Notes: generated by a model from the sequence alone, not told the origin. A stretch of 64,000 nt of DNA from Pseudomonas graminis (GCF_002093745.1 NZ_MTSB01000005.1:1-64000), one strand, 5' to 3'; counted from the stretch's first letter, positions 29,376-38,174 are shown. Translations and numbers: made by a program.

Positions 29376-30461
29376 ATGCGTGTGAATCAAGAACACCGGC
29401 TCAGTGAAGAGCTCGGGGTGCTGCAGGGAGATTTGGCGGCCTCTTTCACTTCAGTTTCACTGGAGGAAGGTGCGCGGATTCTGCAAGAGCAATTCGGGGT
29501 CGACGCTGACCTGACACGGTTTGCGACGGAAAAAGACGATACGTTTCGATGCGACAGCTCGAATGGCCAGTCGTATGTGCTCAAAATCGCCAACCCGCAA
29601 GAAGCTCCCGTGGAGCTTTCCCTGCAAATCGAAGTCATGCGGCACATCGAGCGCACATCGCCACAGCTTCCGATTCCCAGAGCCTATAAAGCGCTGGACG
29701 GTGAGTACCTGACTCGAATCGAAACCAGTCATGGGGAATCAAGGCAAGCGCGGCTGATAAGTTTCCTGCCAGGCACCCCGCTGGATAAAGCCAGCGTGAA
29801 CTCGGTGGGGCGCGAACACATCGGAGAGTTACTCGCCCGTCTGAGGCTCGCCACCGCTGACTTTTCCCATCCAGGAGAGTCGCGCAAGGTGTGCTGGGAC
29901 GTGCAAAACCTGAGGACGCTTGAACCGTTGATCGCGTGTGTGACTGACCCAATGCGCCGTACGCTGCTGGAAAGGGCACTTGAGCGTTTTTTTGCCATTG
30001 AAGGCTTGATCGACGGCTGCAGGAAACAGGTTCTGCACAACGACTTCAATACGTCAAACATTGTGGTCGACACACACAATCCGCAGGTTGTCAGCGGCGT
30101 CATTGACTTCGGCGATACCGTCAAGACGGCCATCGCCATTGATGTGTCCACCGCCATGATGAACCAGCTGGGCACAGTGGGGGCTGAAAGCGAGACCGAT
30201 ATTTTCGCTCCGGCAAAAGATGTGCTCAGGGGGTATCTGCGTGCTGCCGACCTGACCACCGAAGAGCTGGCTCTCATCCCGCACCTTGCCATGGCGCGCT
30301 TGACTACGAGGGCGTTGATTACCACGTGGCGCTCGCAGCTCTTTCCGCATAACAGTGCCTACATCTCAAGGAATGCCGCACCAGGATGGGGGCAGCTCGA
30401 CTGGATGCTTAGCCGATCACCGTCACACATGTCAGAACTTCTGATGCCCTTCGCAGAATGA
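29376..30461 (+). CDS. APH-family kinase, hydroxylysine/ethanolamine kinase-like
   Basis: 361 aa, choosing the ATG at 29376 because AGGAG lies 7 nt upstream. It is a choline-kinase/aminoglycoside-phosphotransferase fold: a lysine in VLKIANPQEAP (nucleotide binding), the catalytic loop VLHNDFNTSNIVVD, and the metal-binding GVIDFGDTVKTA. Its pairing with a class III aminotransferase 25 nt downstream matches the kinase plus phospholyase pairs that degrade hydroxylysine or ethanolamine-type amino alcohols. The substrate is therefore inferred to be an amino alcohol. It is the first gene of the operon opposite the GntR gene. Confidence 0.82.
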   Translation: MRVNQEHRLSEELGVLQGDLAASFTSVSLEEGARILQEQFGVDADLTRFATEKDDTFRCDSSNGQSYVLKIANPQEAPVELSLQIEVMRHIERTSPQLPIPRAYKALDGEYLTRIETSHGESRQARLISFLPGTPLDKASVNSVGREHIGELLARLRLATADFSHPGESRKVCWDVQNLRTLEPLIACVTDPMRRTLLERALERFFAIEGLIDGCRKQVLHNDFNTSNIVVDTHNPQVVSGVIDFGDTVKTAIAIDVSTAMMNQLGTVGAESETDIFAPAKDVLRGYLRAADLTTEELALIPHLAMARLTTRALITTWRSQLFPHNSAYISRNAAPGWGQLDWMLSRSPSHMSELLMPFAE

Positions 30462-30486
30462 TTCGTCCTTATTAAAGGAGCGTTAA

Positions 30487-31842
30487 ATGAAGCACTCAAA
30501 AATCGAGGCTGTTCGCGGCGACATGCCCAATGGCTTTAACCCTGCCAATATCGATCATCTGGACGAATCCACGCGCGAGCATATTCGACGCCGGGTCGAT
30601 CTTCTGGGGCCTGGGTATCGGTTGTTCTACAACGAGCCGGTGGGCGTTGTCCGTGCCAAGGGCGCTTATCTGTACGACAAAGCCGGGAATGAATACCTGG
30701 ATGCTTATAACAATGTGGTGTCAGTGGGGCATTGTCATCCGCGGGTTGTGAATGCAATCACTGAGCAAATGAATACGCTGTGCAGCCACACCCGGTATAT
30801 GCAGGACGGGATTCTGAATTATGCCGAACAGCTGCGCGCGACAACCGACGGCGAAATGGCTGCTGACGGTCAGATGATGTTCACCTGCAGCGGTTCGGAA
30901 GCCAATGACCTGGCCATCCGCATTGCGCGTCATCACACCGGCAAAACCGGTGTCATTGTGACTTCCGAGGCGTATCACGGAAACTCGGCAACCGTCGCGG
31001 CCTTTTCACCCTCGCTCGGCATCAATGCCACGCTGGACCCCTATGTTCGCCGGGTGCCGGCTCCGGACTCTTATCGAATACCGCGTGAATCACTGGGACG
31101 CTACATGGCAGACCAGGTCGCTGCACAGATCAAGGATATTCAGCGCCATGGCGGTGGCCTGGCAGCGTTCATTGCAGATTGCCTGTTTTCGTCCGACGGA
31201 CTGTTCTGTGAGCCGGTCGACGTGTTCGGGCCGATTGCCGAGGTGGTCCACAAGGCCGGCGGCTTGTTCATTGCCGACGAGGTTCAGTCAGGTTTTGGCC
31301 GCAGCGGCACGCATTTCTGGGGCCATCAGCGTCATGGTGTTGCTCCGGACATTATCACCATGGGCAAGCCTATGGGTAATGGCTATCCCGTCGCGGGGCT
31401 GATGGCAAGACCGGAAGTGGTGGCCGGCTTTGGACGTGACATGCGGTATTTCAATACCTTTGGCGGCAATAGCGTGGCCATTGCCGCCGCCCAGGCAACC
31501 CTAGACGTCATTCAGCAAGAGCAACTCATGCTTAACGCCAATCGTGTGGGCGGCCTGATCATGGCCGGTCTTGAAAACCTGTCTGATCGATATGAGCAGA
31601 TAGGCGACGTGCGAGGCACCGGTATGTACTTCGCTGTGGAATTGGTCACCGATAGGCAGAGCAAAACGCCTGATATGAAATCGGCCCTGAGCGTGGTCAA
31701 CCATCTGCGTGAAAAACGCGTACTCATTTCCGCCACAGGACCCGATGCGAGCATCCTGAAAATTCGCCCTCCATTGATCTGGGCTGAAAGGGAAGCGGGG
31801 CGGCTGCTTGATGCGCTGGAGAGCGCCTTTGCCGCGTTATAA
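30487..31842 (+). CDS. Class III PLP aminotransferase / phospholyase-like enzyme
   Basis: 451 aa with a strong ribosome site (AAAGGAG, 6 nt before the ATG). It is a fold-type I PLP enzyme: NPRVVNAI-type N-terminal block (GHCHPRVVNAI), FTCSGSEANDLAIRIAR for cofactor phosphate binding, LFIADEVQSGFGRSGTHFW with the PLP-ring aspartate, and the Schiff-base lysine in ITMGKPMGNGYPVAGL. It belongs to the AGXT2/AGXT2L branch, which includes phosphohydroxylysine and phosphoethanolamine phospholyases as well as true transaminases. The kinase just upstream favours the phospholyase reading. The exact substrate is not decidable from sequence alone. Confidence 0.88.
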   Translation: MKHSKIEAVRGDMPNGFNPANIDHLDESTREHIRRRVDLLGPGYRLFYNEPVGVVRAKGAYLYDKAGNEYLDAYNNVVSVGHCHPRVVNAITEQMNTLCSHTRYMQDGILNYAEQLRATTDGEMAADGQMMFTCSGSEANDLAIRIARHHTGKTGVIVTSEAYHGNSATVAAFSPSLGINATLDPYVRRVPAPDSYRIPRESLGRYMADQVAAQIKDIQRHGGGLAAFIADCLFSSDGLFCEPVDVFGPIAEVVHKAGGLFIADEVQSGFGRSGTHFWGHQRHGVAPDIITMGKPMGNGYPVAGLMARPEVVAGFGRDMRYFNTFGGNSVAIAAAQATLDVIQQEQLMLNANRVGGLIMAGLENLSDRYEQIGDVRGTGMYFAVELVTDRQSKTPDMKSALSVVNHLREKRVLISATGPDASILKIRPPLIWAEREAGRLLDALESAFAAL

Positions 31843-31946
31843 AACAGACGTCTGCTTCATCGAAACATTGGCCTGACCAAGTCTGTCAGCTGGCTTGTTT
31901 CAGGTTTGCCCCGTAATGATCTTAATGCCCATCAAGGAGCGCACCC

Positions 31947-32615
31947 ATGAGTTTTCTTCGCCCCAAGTACATTACGTTCGACTGCTATGGCACGTTGACC
32001 AATTTCAAAACCGCAGCGCTTACACGTGAGCTGTTCGCTGATCGCGTCCCTGCCGAGCAGATGGATCAGTTCGTCAAGGACTATGCTGCCTACCGACTGG
32101 ACCAGGTGATGGGCGATTGGCGACCTTATGACGAGATCCTCAAGACCGCCTTGGCGCGAACGTGCAAACGCTGGGGTATCGAATACCGCGATGAAGGCCA
32201 GCATTACTACGACGCCGTGCCGACCTGGGGCCCACACCCTGACGTACCGGCTGGGCTGGCAAAAATCGCCGACAAGATTCCCCTGGTGATCTTCTCCAAC
32301 GCGATGGACGAGCAGATCATGTCCAACGTCGAAAAGCTCGGCGCACCGTTCCATAAAGTCTTCACCGCCCAACAGGCTCAAGCCTACAAGCCACGCCTGG
32401 CTGCGTTCGAGTTCATGCTCGATAGCCTGAACTGCGGGCCGGAAGACGTTTTGCATGTGTCCTCAAGCTTTCGCTACGACCTGATGTCGGCTCACGACAT
32501 GAACATCAAACACAAAGCTTTCGTTGCACGCGGGCATGAACAGCCGGCGAATGCCGCTTTTGGCTACCACCAGATCACGGATATTGGCGGGCTGGCAGCG
32601 CTGGTCGGGCTTTGA
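31947..32615 (+). CDS. HAD-superfamily hydrolase, haloacid dehalogenase type II-like
   Basis: 222 aa with AAGGAG upstream of the ATG. HAD motif I is FDCYGTLTNF with the nucleophile Asp; motif II is VIFSN; the motif III lysine is in AYKPRLAAFEF; motif IV is near HVSSSFRYDLMSAHDM. An alpha-helical cap insert follows motif I, as in 2-haloacid dehalogenases. It is 104 nt after the aminotransferase on the same strand, so it may be the third gene of the GntR-controlled operon. Most members act on phosphate esters or are promiscuous, so dehalogenation should not be assumed. Confidence 0.85.
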   Translation: MSFLRPKYITFDCYGTLTNFKTAALTRELFADRVPAEQMDQFVKDYAAYRLDQVMGDWRPYDEILKTALARTCKRWGIEYRDEGQHYYDAVPTWGPHPDVPAGLAKIADKIPLVIFSNAMDEQIMSNVEKLGAPFHKVFTAQQAQAYKPRLAAFEFMLDSLNCGPEDVLHVSSSFRYDLMSAHDMNIKHKAFVARGHEQPANAAFGYHQITDIGGLAALVGL

Positions 32616-32778
32616 GTACTCATTGCGTTTGAGGGGTATCACACCGCAGTAGGTCCCGGGCGAAGATCGCTCACCCAGACAGCGCCTGCAGCGCGCTTAG
32701 GGTATGTGAAACTTCGCCCGGGAGGCGTGCTGCGCTGTCGGCGTTTTGGTAGGCTCGGTCTTTATTTGGGGATATCAA

Positions 32779-33600
32779 ATGACAGTCAACGCCCAGCTGA
32801 AACTGGCCGCCCGCTATGGCACGTCGGACGTCTCGCCGCTCAAACCATGGAACGAGACAATCGATCAATTGCTCGATCATCGCAGCGTTCGTGCCTTCAC
32901 TGATCAGCCGCTGCCCGAAGGCACCATCGAGACCCTGATCGCCGCGGCGCAATCAGCCTCAACCTCGTCAAACCTGCAGGTCTGGAGCGTTGTTGCTGTT
33001 CAGGATAGCGATCGGAAGTCGCGTCTCTCGGCATTGGCAGGAAACCAGGCCTACATCCGCCAGGCGCCTCTGTTTTTCGTCTGGCTGGCAGACCTTTCCC
33101 GGGTGGCTCGAGTGGCTGAGCAGCAAAAGGTGGAACTGGAAGCGATACCCTACCTTGAAAGCCTGCTGCTCGGAACCATCGACGCCGCGCTGGCGGCTCA
33201 AAATGCAGTGGTGGCGCTGGAGTCGCTTGGGCTCGGAAGCGTTTACATAGGGGCCATCCGCAACGACATTGAAGGGGTGGCCAAGGAGCTTGGCTTACCT
33301 CCCCAGGTCTATCCCGTTTGCGGCCTCTGCGTAGGGTATCCCTCTACGGAACGACCAGCGCAGGTGAAACCACGGCTGCCTCAAAGCGCAGTGCTGCACC
33401 ACGAGATCTATTCGGCGGCGGCAGATGTAGAAGCAGTTGCTGAATATGATGAGCGCCTGGGTGCGTTCTATCAACGTGAGGGAATGAAGGCTTCCGGGTG
33501 GTCGGAGCAGGTGGTCAACAGACTTCGCAGTGTGTCGAGCCTTCATGGCCGGGAAGAGTTGGTTGAGGAACTGAAGCGGATGGGGTTTGGATTGCTCTGA
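32779..33600 (+). CDS. NfsA-like NADPH-dependent flavin oxidoreductase (nitroreductase family)
   Basis: 273 aa from the ATG at 32779 (MTVNAQLKLAARYG, GGGGA upstream). Nitroreductase-fold signatures are LLDHRSVRAFTDQPLPEGTI with FMN-phosphate-binding RSVR, AAAQSASTSSNLQVWSVVAV, GTIDAALAAQNAVVALESLG and YPVCGLCVGYP. FMN-dependent reduction of quinones, nitroaromatics or other electrophiles is typical of this group. It stands alone and is the last intact ordinary gene before the accessory region. Confidence 0.88.
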   Translation: MTVNAQLKLAARYGTSDVSPLKPWNETIDQLLDHRSVRAFTDQPLPEGTIETLIAAAQSASTSSNLQVWSVVAVQDSDRKSRLSALAGNQAYIRQAPLFFVWLADLSRVARVAEQQKVELEAIPYLESLLLGTIDAALAAQNAVVALESLGLGSVYIGAIRNDIEGVAKELGLPPQVYPVCGLCVGYPSTERPAQVKPRLPQSAVLHHEIYSAAADVEAVAEYDERLGAFYQREGMKASGWSEQVVNRLRSVSSLHGREELVEELKRMGFGLL

Positions 33601-33692
33601 GCCAAATGCGCCATACATGATGTTGGACGCGACATGGATTGCGGATGGGAAGAGGGCATGCAGAACCCGATTAACCTGGTCGACAACCTCCC

Positions 33693-34001
33693 TCATGGCC
33701 GTGCCAGAAACGATGAGATGAGCGGGTTCAGTGCTGATGCGCATTCCTCCGGAATCCAGTGGCCGCATGCTGGCAACACGTGCGCTTCAACGTCGGTAGC
33801 GTAGCGGCGGATGTTCTCCGGCTGTTGGGCACCAAACCCACCATGACCACCACCGCCAACGGCAAGGACGGGCAGGGTCACCTTGGTCTTCGCCAATTGC
33901 TCGTTCTGCGTAATTGACCGGGGGAGAGCGCGATAATATTCAAATGCGTGGTGGAAGGTCCGGGGCTTCGAGTATGACCGGACATACCAACGGTGATTCA
34001 A
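33693..34001 (-). pseudogene. 3' remnant of an epoxide-hydrolase-like alpha/beta hydrolase
   Basis: About 100 residues that match only the C-terminal part of an alpha/beta hydrolase. YYRALPRSITQNEQLAKTKV is followed by TLPVLAVGGGG and VLPACGHWIPEECA, with the catalytic histidine in GHW and the end LISSFLARP. The N-terminal two thirds, including the nucleophile elbow, is missing; upstream sequence (beyond 34001) instead belongs to another remnant on the opposite strand. It marks the left edge of the rearranged accessory region. Confidence 0.75.
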
Positions 34002-34073
34002 AAGGCGAAAGCGGCGATACCAGATGAAGACGTGGTGGGGTTTCTTTTATGCGCGCTGTATCAACCTCCGCGG

Positions 34074-34264
34074 ATGACCGGGTTGATCTTCTGTAATCGC
34101 ATAAGCCTCTTACCCCCGGGTCTGCCTGCCCACACGCCGCCAGTCGTAAGGCGGTTTCACCGCAACGGTTACCTGGTGGTGAGGCGGACACGGGCGGATT
34201 GTTCGTGGTGGCCCACCATTACTTCGAAAACGGTGCTATCAGGCCTTTTTTCGAAGTGCATTGA
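34074..34264 (+). pseudogene. Frameshifted member of the small-paralogue family
   Basis: From ATG 34074 one frame reads PPVVRRFHRNGYLVV. After a shift near 34176 the next frame reads GGLFVVAHHYFENGAIRPFF to a stop at 34262. Together they align with the core of the small protein at 34317 (RTSSLRRRFESHGYHVF, then SSYVVCEWAPDGMSP). A single frame break in an otherwise matching core suggests recent inactivation. Confidence 0.6.
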
Positions 34265-34316
34265 ACACAGGTCATCAACACAGGACATCACGCTGGGACA
34301 GATCGAGTGAATTGCT

Positions 34317-34667
34317 ATGCCTACAGACTATAAATCCTTGAACAGCTTGCAGACCGCCGCGGAGGTCAAGCCGACCTCGATTCCCGCGAGTGTCGAGCGT
34401 GCTATAGCCGTGCAGTTTCAATTTTCGGCCACCGCTTACATGTGCTGCGCGAGCGTGGATCACGAAATCAACTGCCTGGTAGGTGTGGTTTACCAGGAAC
34501 AACGCGGGCGTTTTCGAGATGGAGCGACCGTTCGGACGTCCTCGCTACGTCGAAGGTTCGAGAGTCACGGATACCACGTCTTCGAAACAAGCAATGGCAG
34601 CTCATACGTTGTTTGCGAGTGGGCACCTGACGGAATGAGCCCACGATTTTCTGGCGTACGCCACTAG
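34317..34667 (+). CDS. Small protein of an undescribed paralogous family (copy 1)
   Basis: 116 aa of unknown function. The core CLVGVVYQEQRGRFRDGATV, then RTSSLRRRFESHGYHVFETS and YVVCEWAPDG, recurs in divergent form in the frameshifted copy upstream and in the three genes at 35581, 35906 and 36229. The pattern is a beta-like segment G-x-x-Y/H, G-x-x-h-x-T-S/P, G-hhh-x-T, hhhh. There is no signal peptide or membrane segment. It sits 180 bp upstream of a phosphoesterase gene on the same strand. It could be an immunity-like or binding-protein family; no function is claimed. Confidence 0.65.
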   Translation: MPTDYKSLNSLQTAAEVKPTSIPASVERAIAVQFQFSATAYMCCASVDHEINCLVGVVYQEQRGRFRDGATVRTSSLRRRFESHGYHVFETSNGSSYVVCEWAPDGMSPRFSGVRH

Positions 34668-34846
34668 GCATTGGGACGCGAATCCCGCAAGCCAAGCCGT
34701 TTAAGGCCACATGAACTATCAAGCGTATTCGGAAACAGCAAAGCTCATAACGGTGCCGGCGAGGTGGTCAAACAGGTGTGGAACTACTCCCACCCTGCAA
34801 CGTGAAAACCACATTGATACACAGCAAATTCCAAAGTGACCGACCG

Positions 34847-35581
34847 ATGAAGCTACGAATCTACTCAGACCTGCATAACGAATTTCACCGCTTCGATCCG
34901 CCGGCGCTCGACTCCGACGTCGACCTGGTCATTCTCGCGGGAGACATCGACAAGAAGGCCCGTGGCGTGAAGTGGGCAAATGACACATTCCAGTGCAGGG
35001 TCGCTTACATCAGCGGCAACCACGAATTTTATGACGGCCACATCGATCGAACTCTTCAAAAAATGCGAGACGCCGCTGAGCCCCACGTCCATCTGCTCGA
35101 GAACCAAAGCATCATCATCAACGGCACTCGCATCTTGGGCACCGCAGCGTGGACGGACTTTTCCGCAACGGGCGACCAAGTGGCTGCGAGCAGGATGGCT
35201 TGGGAGTGGATGAACGACTTCAATTACATCCGGGCTGATGCGGGATACCGACGCCTTAGACCCGATGACCTTGTCACTCGCAATCATGCCGCCAAGGCCT
35301 GGCTGACCCAGCAGCTTGCGCAGCCTTTTGAAGGCAAAACGATTGTCGTCACTCACCACGCCCCATCACCTGTAGTTGTAGGAACGAAGCATGACGGGCA
35401 TCTGAATGCGGCTTACACCAACGACTGGCCCAGGCTCATTGAGAAAGCGGATTTGTGGGTCTTCGGCCATACCCACCAAGCTGTGGACGTCGAGCTTGGC
35501 GGCTGCAGAGTGGTCTCCAATCCCCGGGGTTATCCCAACGAGCAGACTGGTTTTGACCCATTTTTTGAGATTTCGATTTGA
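34847..35581 (+). CDS. Calcineurin-like metallophosphoesterase
   Basis: 244 aa from the ATG at 34847 (MKLRIYSDLHNEFHRF). The complete metal-site motif series is present: SDLHNE (D-x-H), LAGDID (GD), YISGNHEFY (GNHE), VVTHHAPSP (H) and VFGHTHQAVD (GHTH). It is a small cytoplasmic member with no cap domain, so the substrate could be a phosphodiester, nucleotide or nucleic acid. The stop overlaps the ATG of the next small gene by 1 nt (TGATG), placing it at the head of a translationally coupled operon with three small paralogues. Confidence 0.9.
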   Translation: MKLRIYSDLHNEFHRFDPPALDSDVDLVILAGDIDKKARGVKWANDTFQCRVAYISGNHEFYDGHIDRTLQKMRDAAEPHVHLLENQSIIINGTRILGTAAWTDFSATGDQVAASRMAWEWMNDFNYIRADAGYRRLRPDDLVTRNHAAKAWLTQQLAQPFEGKTIVVTHHAPSPVVVGTKHDGHLNAAYTNDWPRLIEKADLWVFGHTHQAVDVELGGCRVVSNPRGYPNEQTGFDPFFEISI

Positions 35582-35922
35582 TGACCAATTTTTCCCATAA
35601 GCGTGTCGCGGAGAAGGAAGCCGTCGAGCATCAGAGCCAAGAGGTTCCTGGTGCGGTCATCCGAGCTCAAGCCATGGATTGGGGTGTAACCATTGATGCA
35701 TACCTATACGATGCGGCAAGGGTAGGGCAGCGATATGCAGCGATCGTGTATGGGGACAAATCCGGGGCTAGTCTCGACGGCATGACCGTTGCCACCCCAA
35801 CGCTTGAACTTGTGAAAGCCCAGTCGGGATTTCAGCTGATGCGTACTCCCAACGGGGAGCATCACTTTCTGATCGTGAGTGAGCTCGGCGCCGAAGGACA
35901 TACTGATGACATTCAGCATTGA
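35581..35922 (+). CDS. Small paralogous-family protein (copy 2), coupled to phosphoesterase
   Basis: 113 aa. The ATG overlaps the phosphoesterase stop by 1 nt. The core YAAIVYGDKSGASLDGMTVA, then TPTLELVKAQSGFQLMRTPN and HHFLIVSELG, aligns with copy 1 at 34317. No known domain was recognised and there is no signal peptide. Its 3' end overlaps the next gene by 17 nt in another frame. The family repeatedly pairs a G-rich strand, a T-S/T-P helix start and a final hydrophobic strand. Confidence 0.65.
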   Translation: MTNFSHKRVAEKEAVEHQSQEVPGAVIRAQAMDWGVTIDAYLYDAARVGQRYAAIVYGDKSGASLDGMTVATPTLELVKAQSGFQLMRTPNGEHHFLIVSELGAEGHTDDIQH

Positions 35923-36229
35923 GGTTCCTAGAGAACTTGTTCAAGCTGCATCGCTGAGCTTCAAATCTAGGATCAGTGGATTTCTATGGCGGGCGTTCCC
36001 TCACGGGGCGTGCCTGGCTGGTGAGATCCATGGAGATTTGAGCGAGCGCTTCTTGGAGGGTGGTCTGATACAGACCTCAGCCATCATGCAACTGACTAGC
36101 GAGCATGGGTGTTTGCTCGCCCATACGTTTACGGGCAGCTGTTATGTGCTCATCCAGCCGGCCGGCGCCGTGGAACAGAATTTTGGACACCTCTATAGGC
36201 ACGAGGTACCACAAGGATTGGAGGATTGA
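35906..36229 (+). CDS. Small paralogous-family protein (copy 3)
   Basis: 107 aa beginning at ATG 35906 (MTFSIEVPRELVQ), with AAGGA about 10 nt upstream inside the previous gene and a 17-nt overlap with it. The core CLAGEIHGDLSERFLEGGLI, then QTSAIMQLTSEHGCLLAHTF and SCYVLIQPAG, aligns with the other copies. It ends in a TGATG overlap with the next gene. Function unknown; the operon layout implies fixed stoichiometry with the phosphoesterase. Confidence 0.65.
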   Translation: MTFSIEVPRELVQAASLSFKSRISGFLWRAFPHGACLAGEIHGDLSERFLEGGLIQTSAIMQLTSEHGCLLAHTFTGSCYVLIQPAGAVEQNFGHLYRHEVPQGLED

Positions 36230-36633
36230 TGCATCTACTACATATCGCGGAAGCCATCGCGCTCGACGGCCAGCCGCTGCCTGGGGCGTCCGAAGCGGAA
36301 GGCGAGCTCATCAAGACACGTGTCGCAGAAACGGGCAAAGCATACTGTGCTGCGGTTGCTTGGGTCATAGTTGATGTACTCGATGTGGATGCCGAGCCAT
36401 TGGCTGCCCTAGGAAGTTTACCCATTGTCTTGTTTAGCCATAGCGTGCTGCTTCACAGCACCGGAGACTATGAGAACAACGAGCGCATCAAGACCGGCTA
36501 CGCGACCAGCTACGAGGGCCGGGGCATCTTTGAAACCAGTGACACGATCTTTGTGCTTGTTGGTCAGGGCTTCAGAAAGTCTGTCTCGATCAAGCTCCTG
36601 AATCAGGTTCCCTCCAGATCTTGGGCTCCTTAA
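36229..36633 (+). CDS. Small paralogous-family protein (copy 4), longer N-terminus
   Basis: 134 aa, with its ATG overlapping the previous stop by 1 nt and GGAGG 5 nt upstream. The C-terminal half has the family core (SHSVLLHSTGDYENNERIKT, GYATSYEGRGIFETSDTIFV). The N-terminal 60 residues (LLHIAEAIALDGQPLPG and following) are extra and unlike the other copies. It is the last gene of the coupled phosphoesterase operon. Function unknown. Confidence 0.65.
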   Translation: MHLLHIAEAIALDGQPLPGASEAEGELIKTRVAETGKAYCAAVAWVIVDVLDVDAEPLAALGSLPIVLFSHSVLLHSTGDYENNERIKTGYATSYEGRGIFETSDTIFVLVGQGFRKSVSIKLLNQVPSRSWAP

Positions 36634-36757
36634 CTCAATTGCCTTCCTCCGGCGTCTCAGGGTCGAAGGACGAGATGCCCGAGTAGCCCCCACAGAGCTG
36701 CTGCTTTAAAGGTTAAGAATAGCGATACGCAAAGGAAGACGTCCCAGTGAGGTCAAT

Positions 36758-37309
36758 ATGAATACGGATATTCTCGATGCTCTAAAGAAGCTATGGGAGC
36801 TCCAGCAGCTTGGGCCTGAGGGGCTGTGGAAGGAGCCTGCCTTCGACAAGCTGCGAAAGGCGTGTGCGGCCAAATATCAGCAAGGTAAGGTAACGTTCGG
36901 GCTCACATTCGCCTTGGATCATGCGCTGAAATCGTTGGGCGTGGCGTGCTTGTCTCCATCGTCAAGGCAGTCTAGCTCGTTTGACCCAACCCTCGCCTCG
37001 AGCATGCTTGAAGCCGCGTTCACCCAGAAGACGATACGCCGTCGTTACCTGTGCCCGCTCGACCTGGCTGAGCAGATACCACCAATGACTTTCGGAAATG
37101 CTAGGGTCGCGGTGCTCACTGCTGCGGAGCTGGATGTGCTCTTCGATAGGTCGCGACTCGCCAGGTACTATCCCAATCAGGATCTCAATTTCGACGGTTT
37201 CTCTCAATTTCACTGGCTCATAGTTGAAGAGGGCATTGCCTTCGCCGATCCGCTGAATCGAATACTGATCAAGTCGTCGATGCCGCATGCGCTAATAGCT
37301 CAGCCTTGA
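36758..37309 (+). CDS. Hypothetical protein, probably cut short by the HNH-ATPase insertion
   Basis: 183 aa with GAGGT before ATG 36758. Visible blocks are a helical N-terminus (ILDALKKLWELQQLGPEGLW), then RRRYLCPLDLAEQIPPMTFG and VLFDRSRLARYYPNQDLNFD. I recognise no family. The last 14 codons lie antisense to the 3' end of the HNH gene that stops at 37269, so the true C-terminus has probably been replaced at the junction of the inserted defence operon. It is therefore likely a truncated gene that may still be expressed. Confidence 0.55.
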   Translation: MNTDILDALKKLWELQQLGPEGLWKEPAFDKLRKACAAKYQQGKVTFGLTFALDHALKSLGVACLSPSSRQSSSFDPTLASSMLEAAFTQKTIRRRYLCPLDLAEQIPPMTFGNARVAVLTAAELDVLFDRSRLARYYPNQDLNFDGFSQFHWLIVEEGIAFADPLNRILIKSSMPHALIAQP

Positions 37310-38171
37310 GCTCGTCGAAGAATGCCGTCACCATGGCTGAATACGGCTTCTCATCACCCTGCAGATGCCGCAAGCCCTCGATTTCACGCAGCGCATCGCG
37401 TAGGTAGTCTGCCTCAGGATCGAGAGCGTCCTTCTCTAGCGCTCGAAGAATTTTGTCCTTGTGGTATCGCAGCTCGTTGAGTCTGCTCGTTCTGCTTTGA
37501 ACGAGTCGGAGGCGATTGAGCGCAAAAACACTGATGTTGCTAAGGGCACGAGTACGGTCTGGCTGGTAGTCAGGTTTGGCCAATACGATGCTGTAATGTC
37601 CCCTGGCTGACCACATGAAGAAAGGGTCTGGATCTTCTTCGGTTGGATTGATCAGGTGCGCACGCTCAGCATTCAGATCCTGAGCGGAGTAGGTCGCGCG
37701 GGCTCCGTCGATAGGAAATTGGTTTAGCTTCCCGTACGCCACTTTGGCTTGCGTTGATTGAAGCTTAAGAAACTCAGCCTCCGTTATTTCTTCGGTGATC
37801 AAATGCTGTCGACGAGATTGGTTGCAGTGCTCGCAGGACGCGAGAAGGTTGTCCCAGGAATGCGCGAGCCACCAGTATCCCGGGTGATTGGGATCATCTG
37901 TTACCGCCCCTTTAGGGCGAAAATGCTCGACATCGACATCGCCCAACAGCTCCCCCTCACAGTAGGCGCATTTGTTTTTGAACAACGCCCTCAGTGTGCT
38001 TTGTACGTCGAATGCTTTGTACTCCTCAAAGACGAATGCTTTGCTGCCGGCGGCCCCAGGGACATAGGTCTGATAAAAAACTACAGCGGCATCCATCTCC
38101 GCCTTCACAACCGCTGCAGGTGTAGCGAGCGACGCTGGGATTCCGACAGTGCCACGATCTACATATCGCAT
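37269..38171 (-). CDS. HNH endonuclease, TIGR02646/PtuB-like
   Basis: 300 aa. The HNH core is clear: CAYCE with C68 and C71, DVEHFRPKG with E82-H83, WDNLLASCEHCNQSRRQHLI with N and the second cysteine pair C113/C116. This is the retron/Septu-associated HNH family (PtuB, TIGR02646) that cuts nucleic acid as the effector. The N-terminal 65 residues and the C-terminal half are helical and not recognised. It starts 3 nt after the stop of the ATPase gene, so the two are one operon. At 300 aa it appears longer than most PtuB proteins. Confidence 0.85.
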   Translation of the reverse strand: MRYVDRGTVGIPASLATPAAVVKAEMDAAVVFYQTYVPGAAGSKAFVFEEYKAFDVQSTLRALFKNKCAYCEGELLGDVDVEHFRPKGAVTDDPNHPGYWWLAHSWDNLLASCEHCNQSRRQHLITEEITEAEFLKLQSTQAKVAYGKLNQFPIDGARATYSAQDLNAERAHLINPTEEDPDPFFMWSARGHYSIVLAKPDYQPDRTRALSNISVFALNRLRLVQSRTSRLNELRYHKDKILRALEKDALDPEADYLRDALREIEGLRHLQGDEKPYSAMVTAFFDELKAELLAHAASTT

Positions 38172-38174
38172 ACC

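Noticed and set aside
31947..32615. True 2-haloacid dehalogenase function
   Set aside because: The family name comes from fold and cap type; the operon context with a kinase and PLP enzyme gives no reason to expect halogenated substrates.
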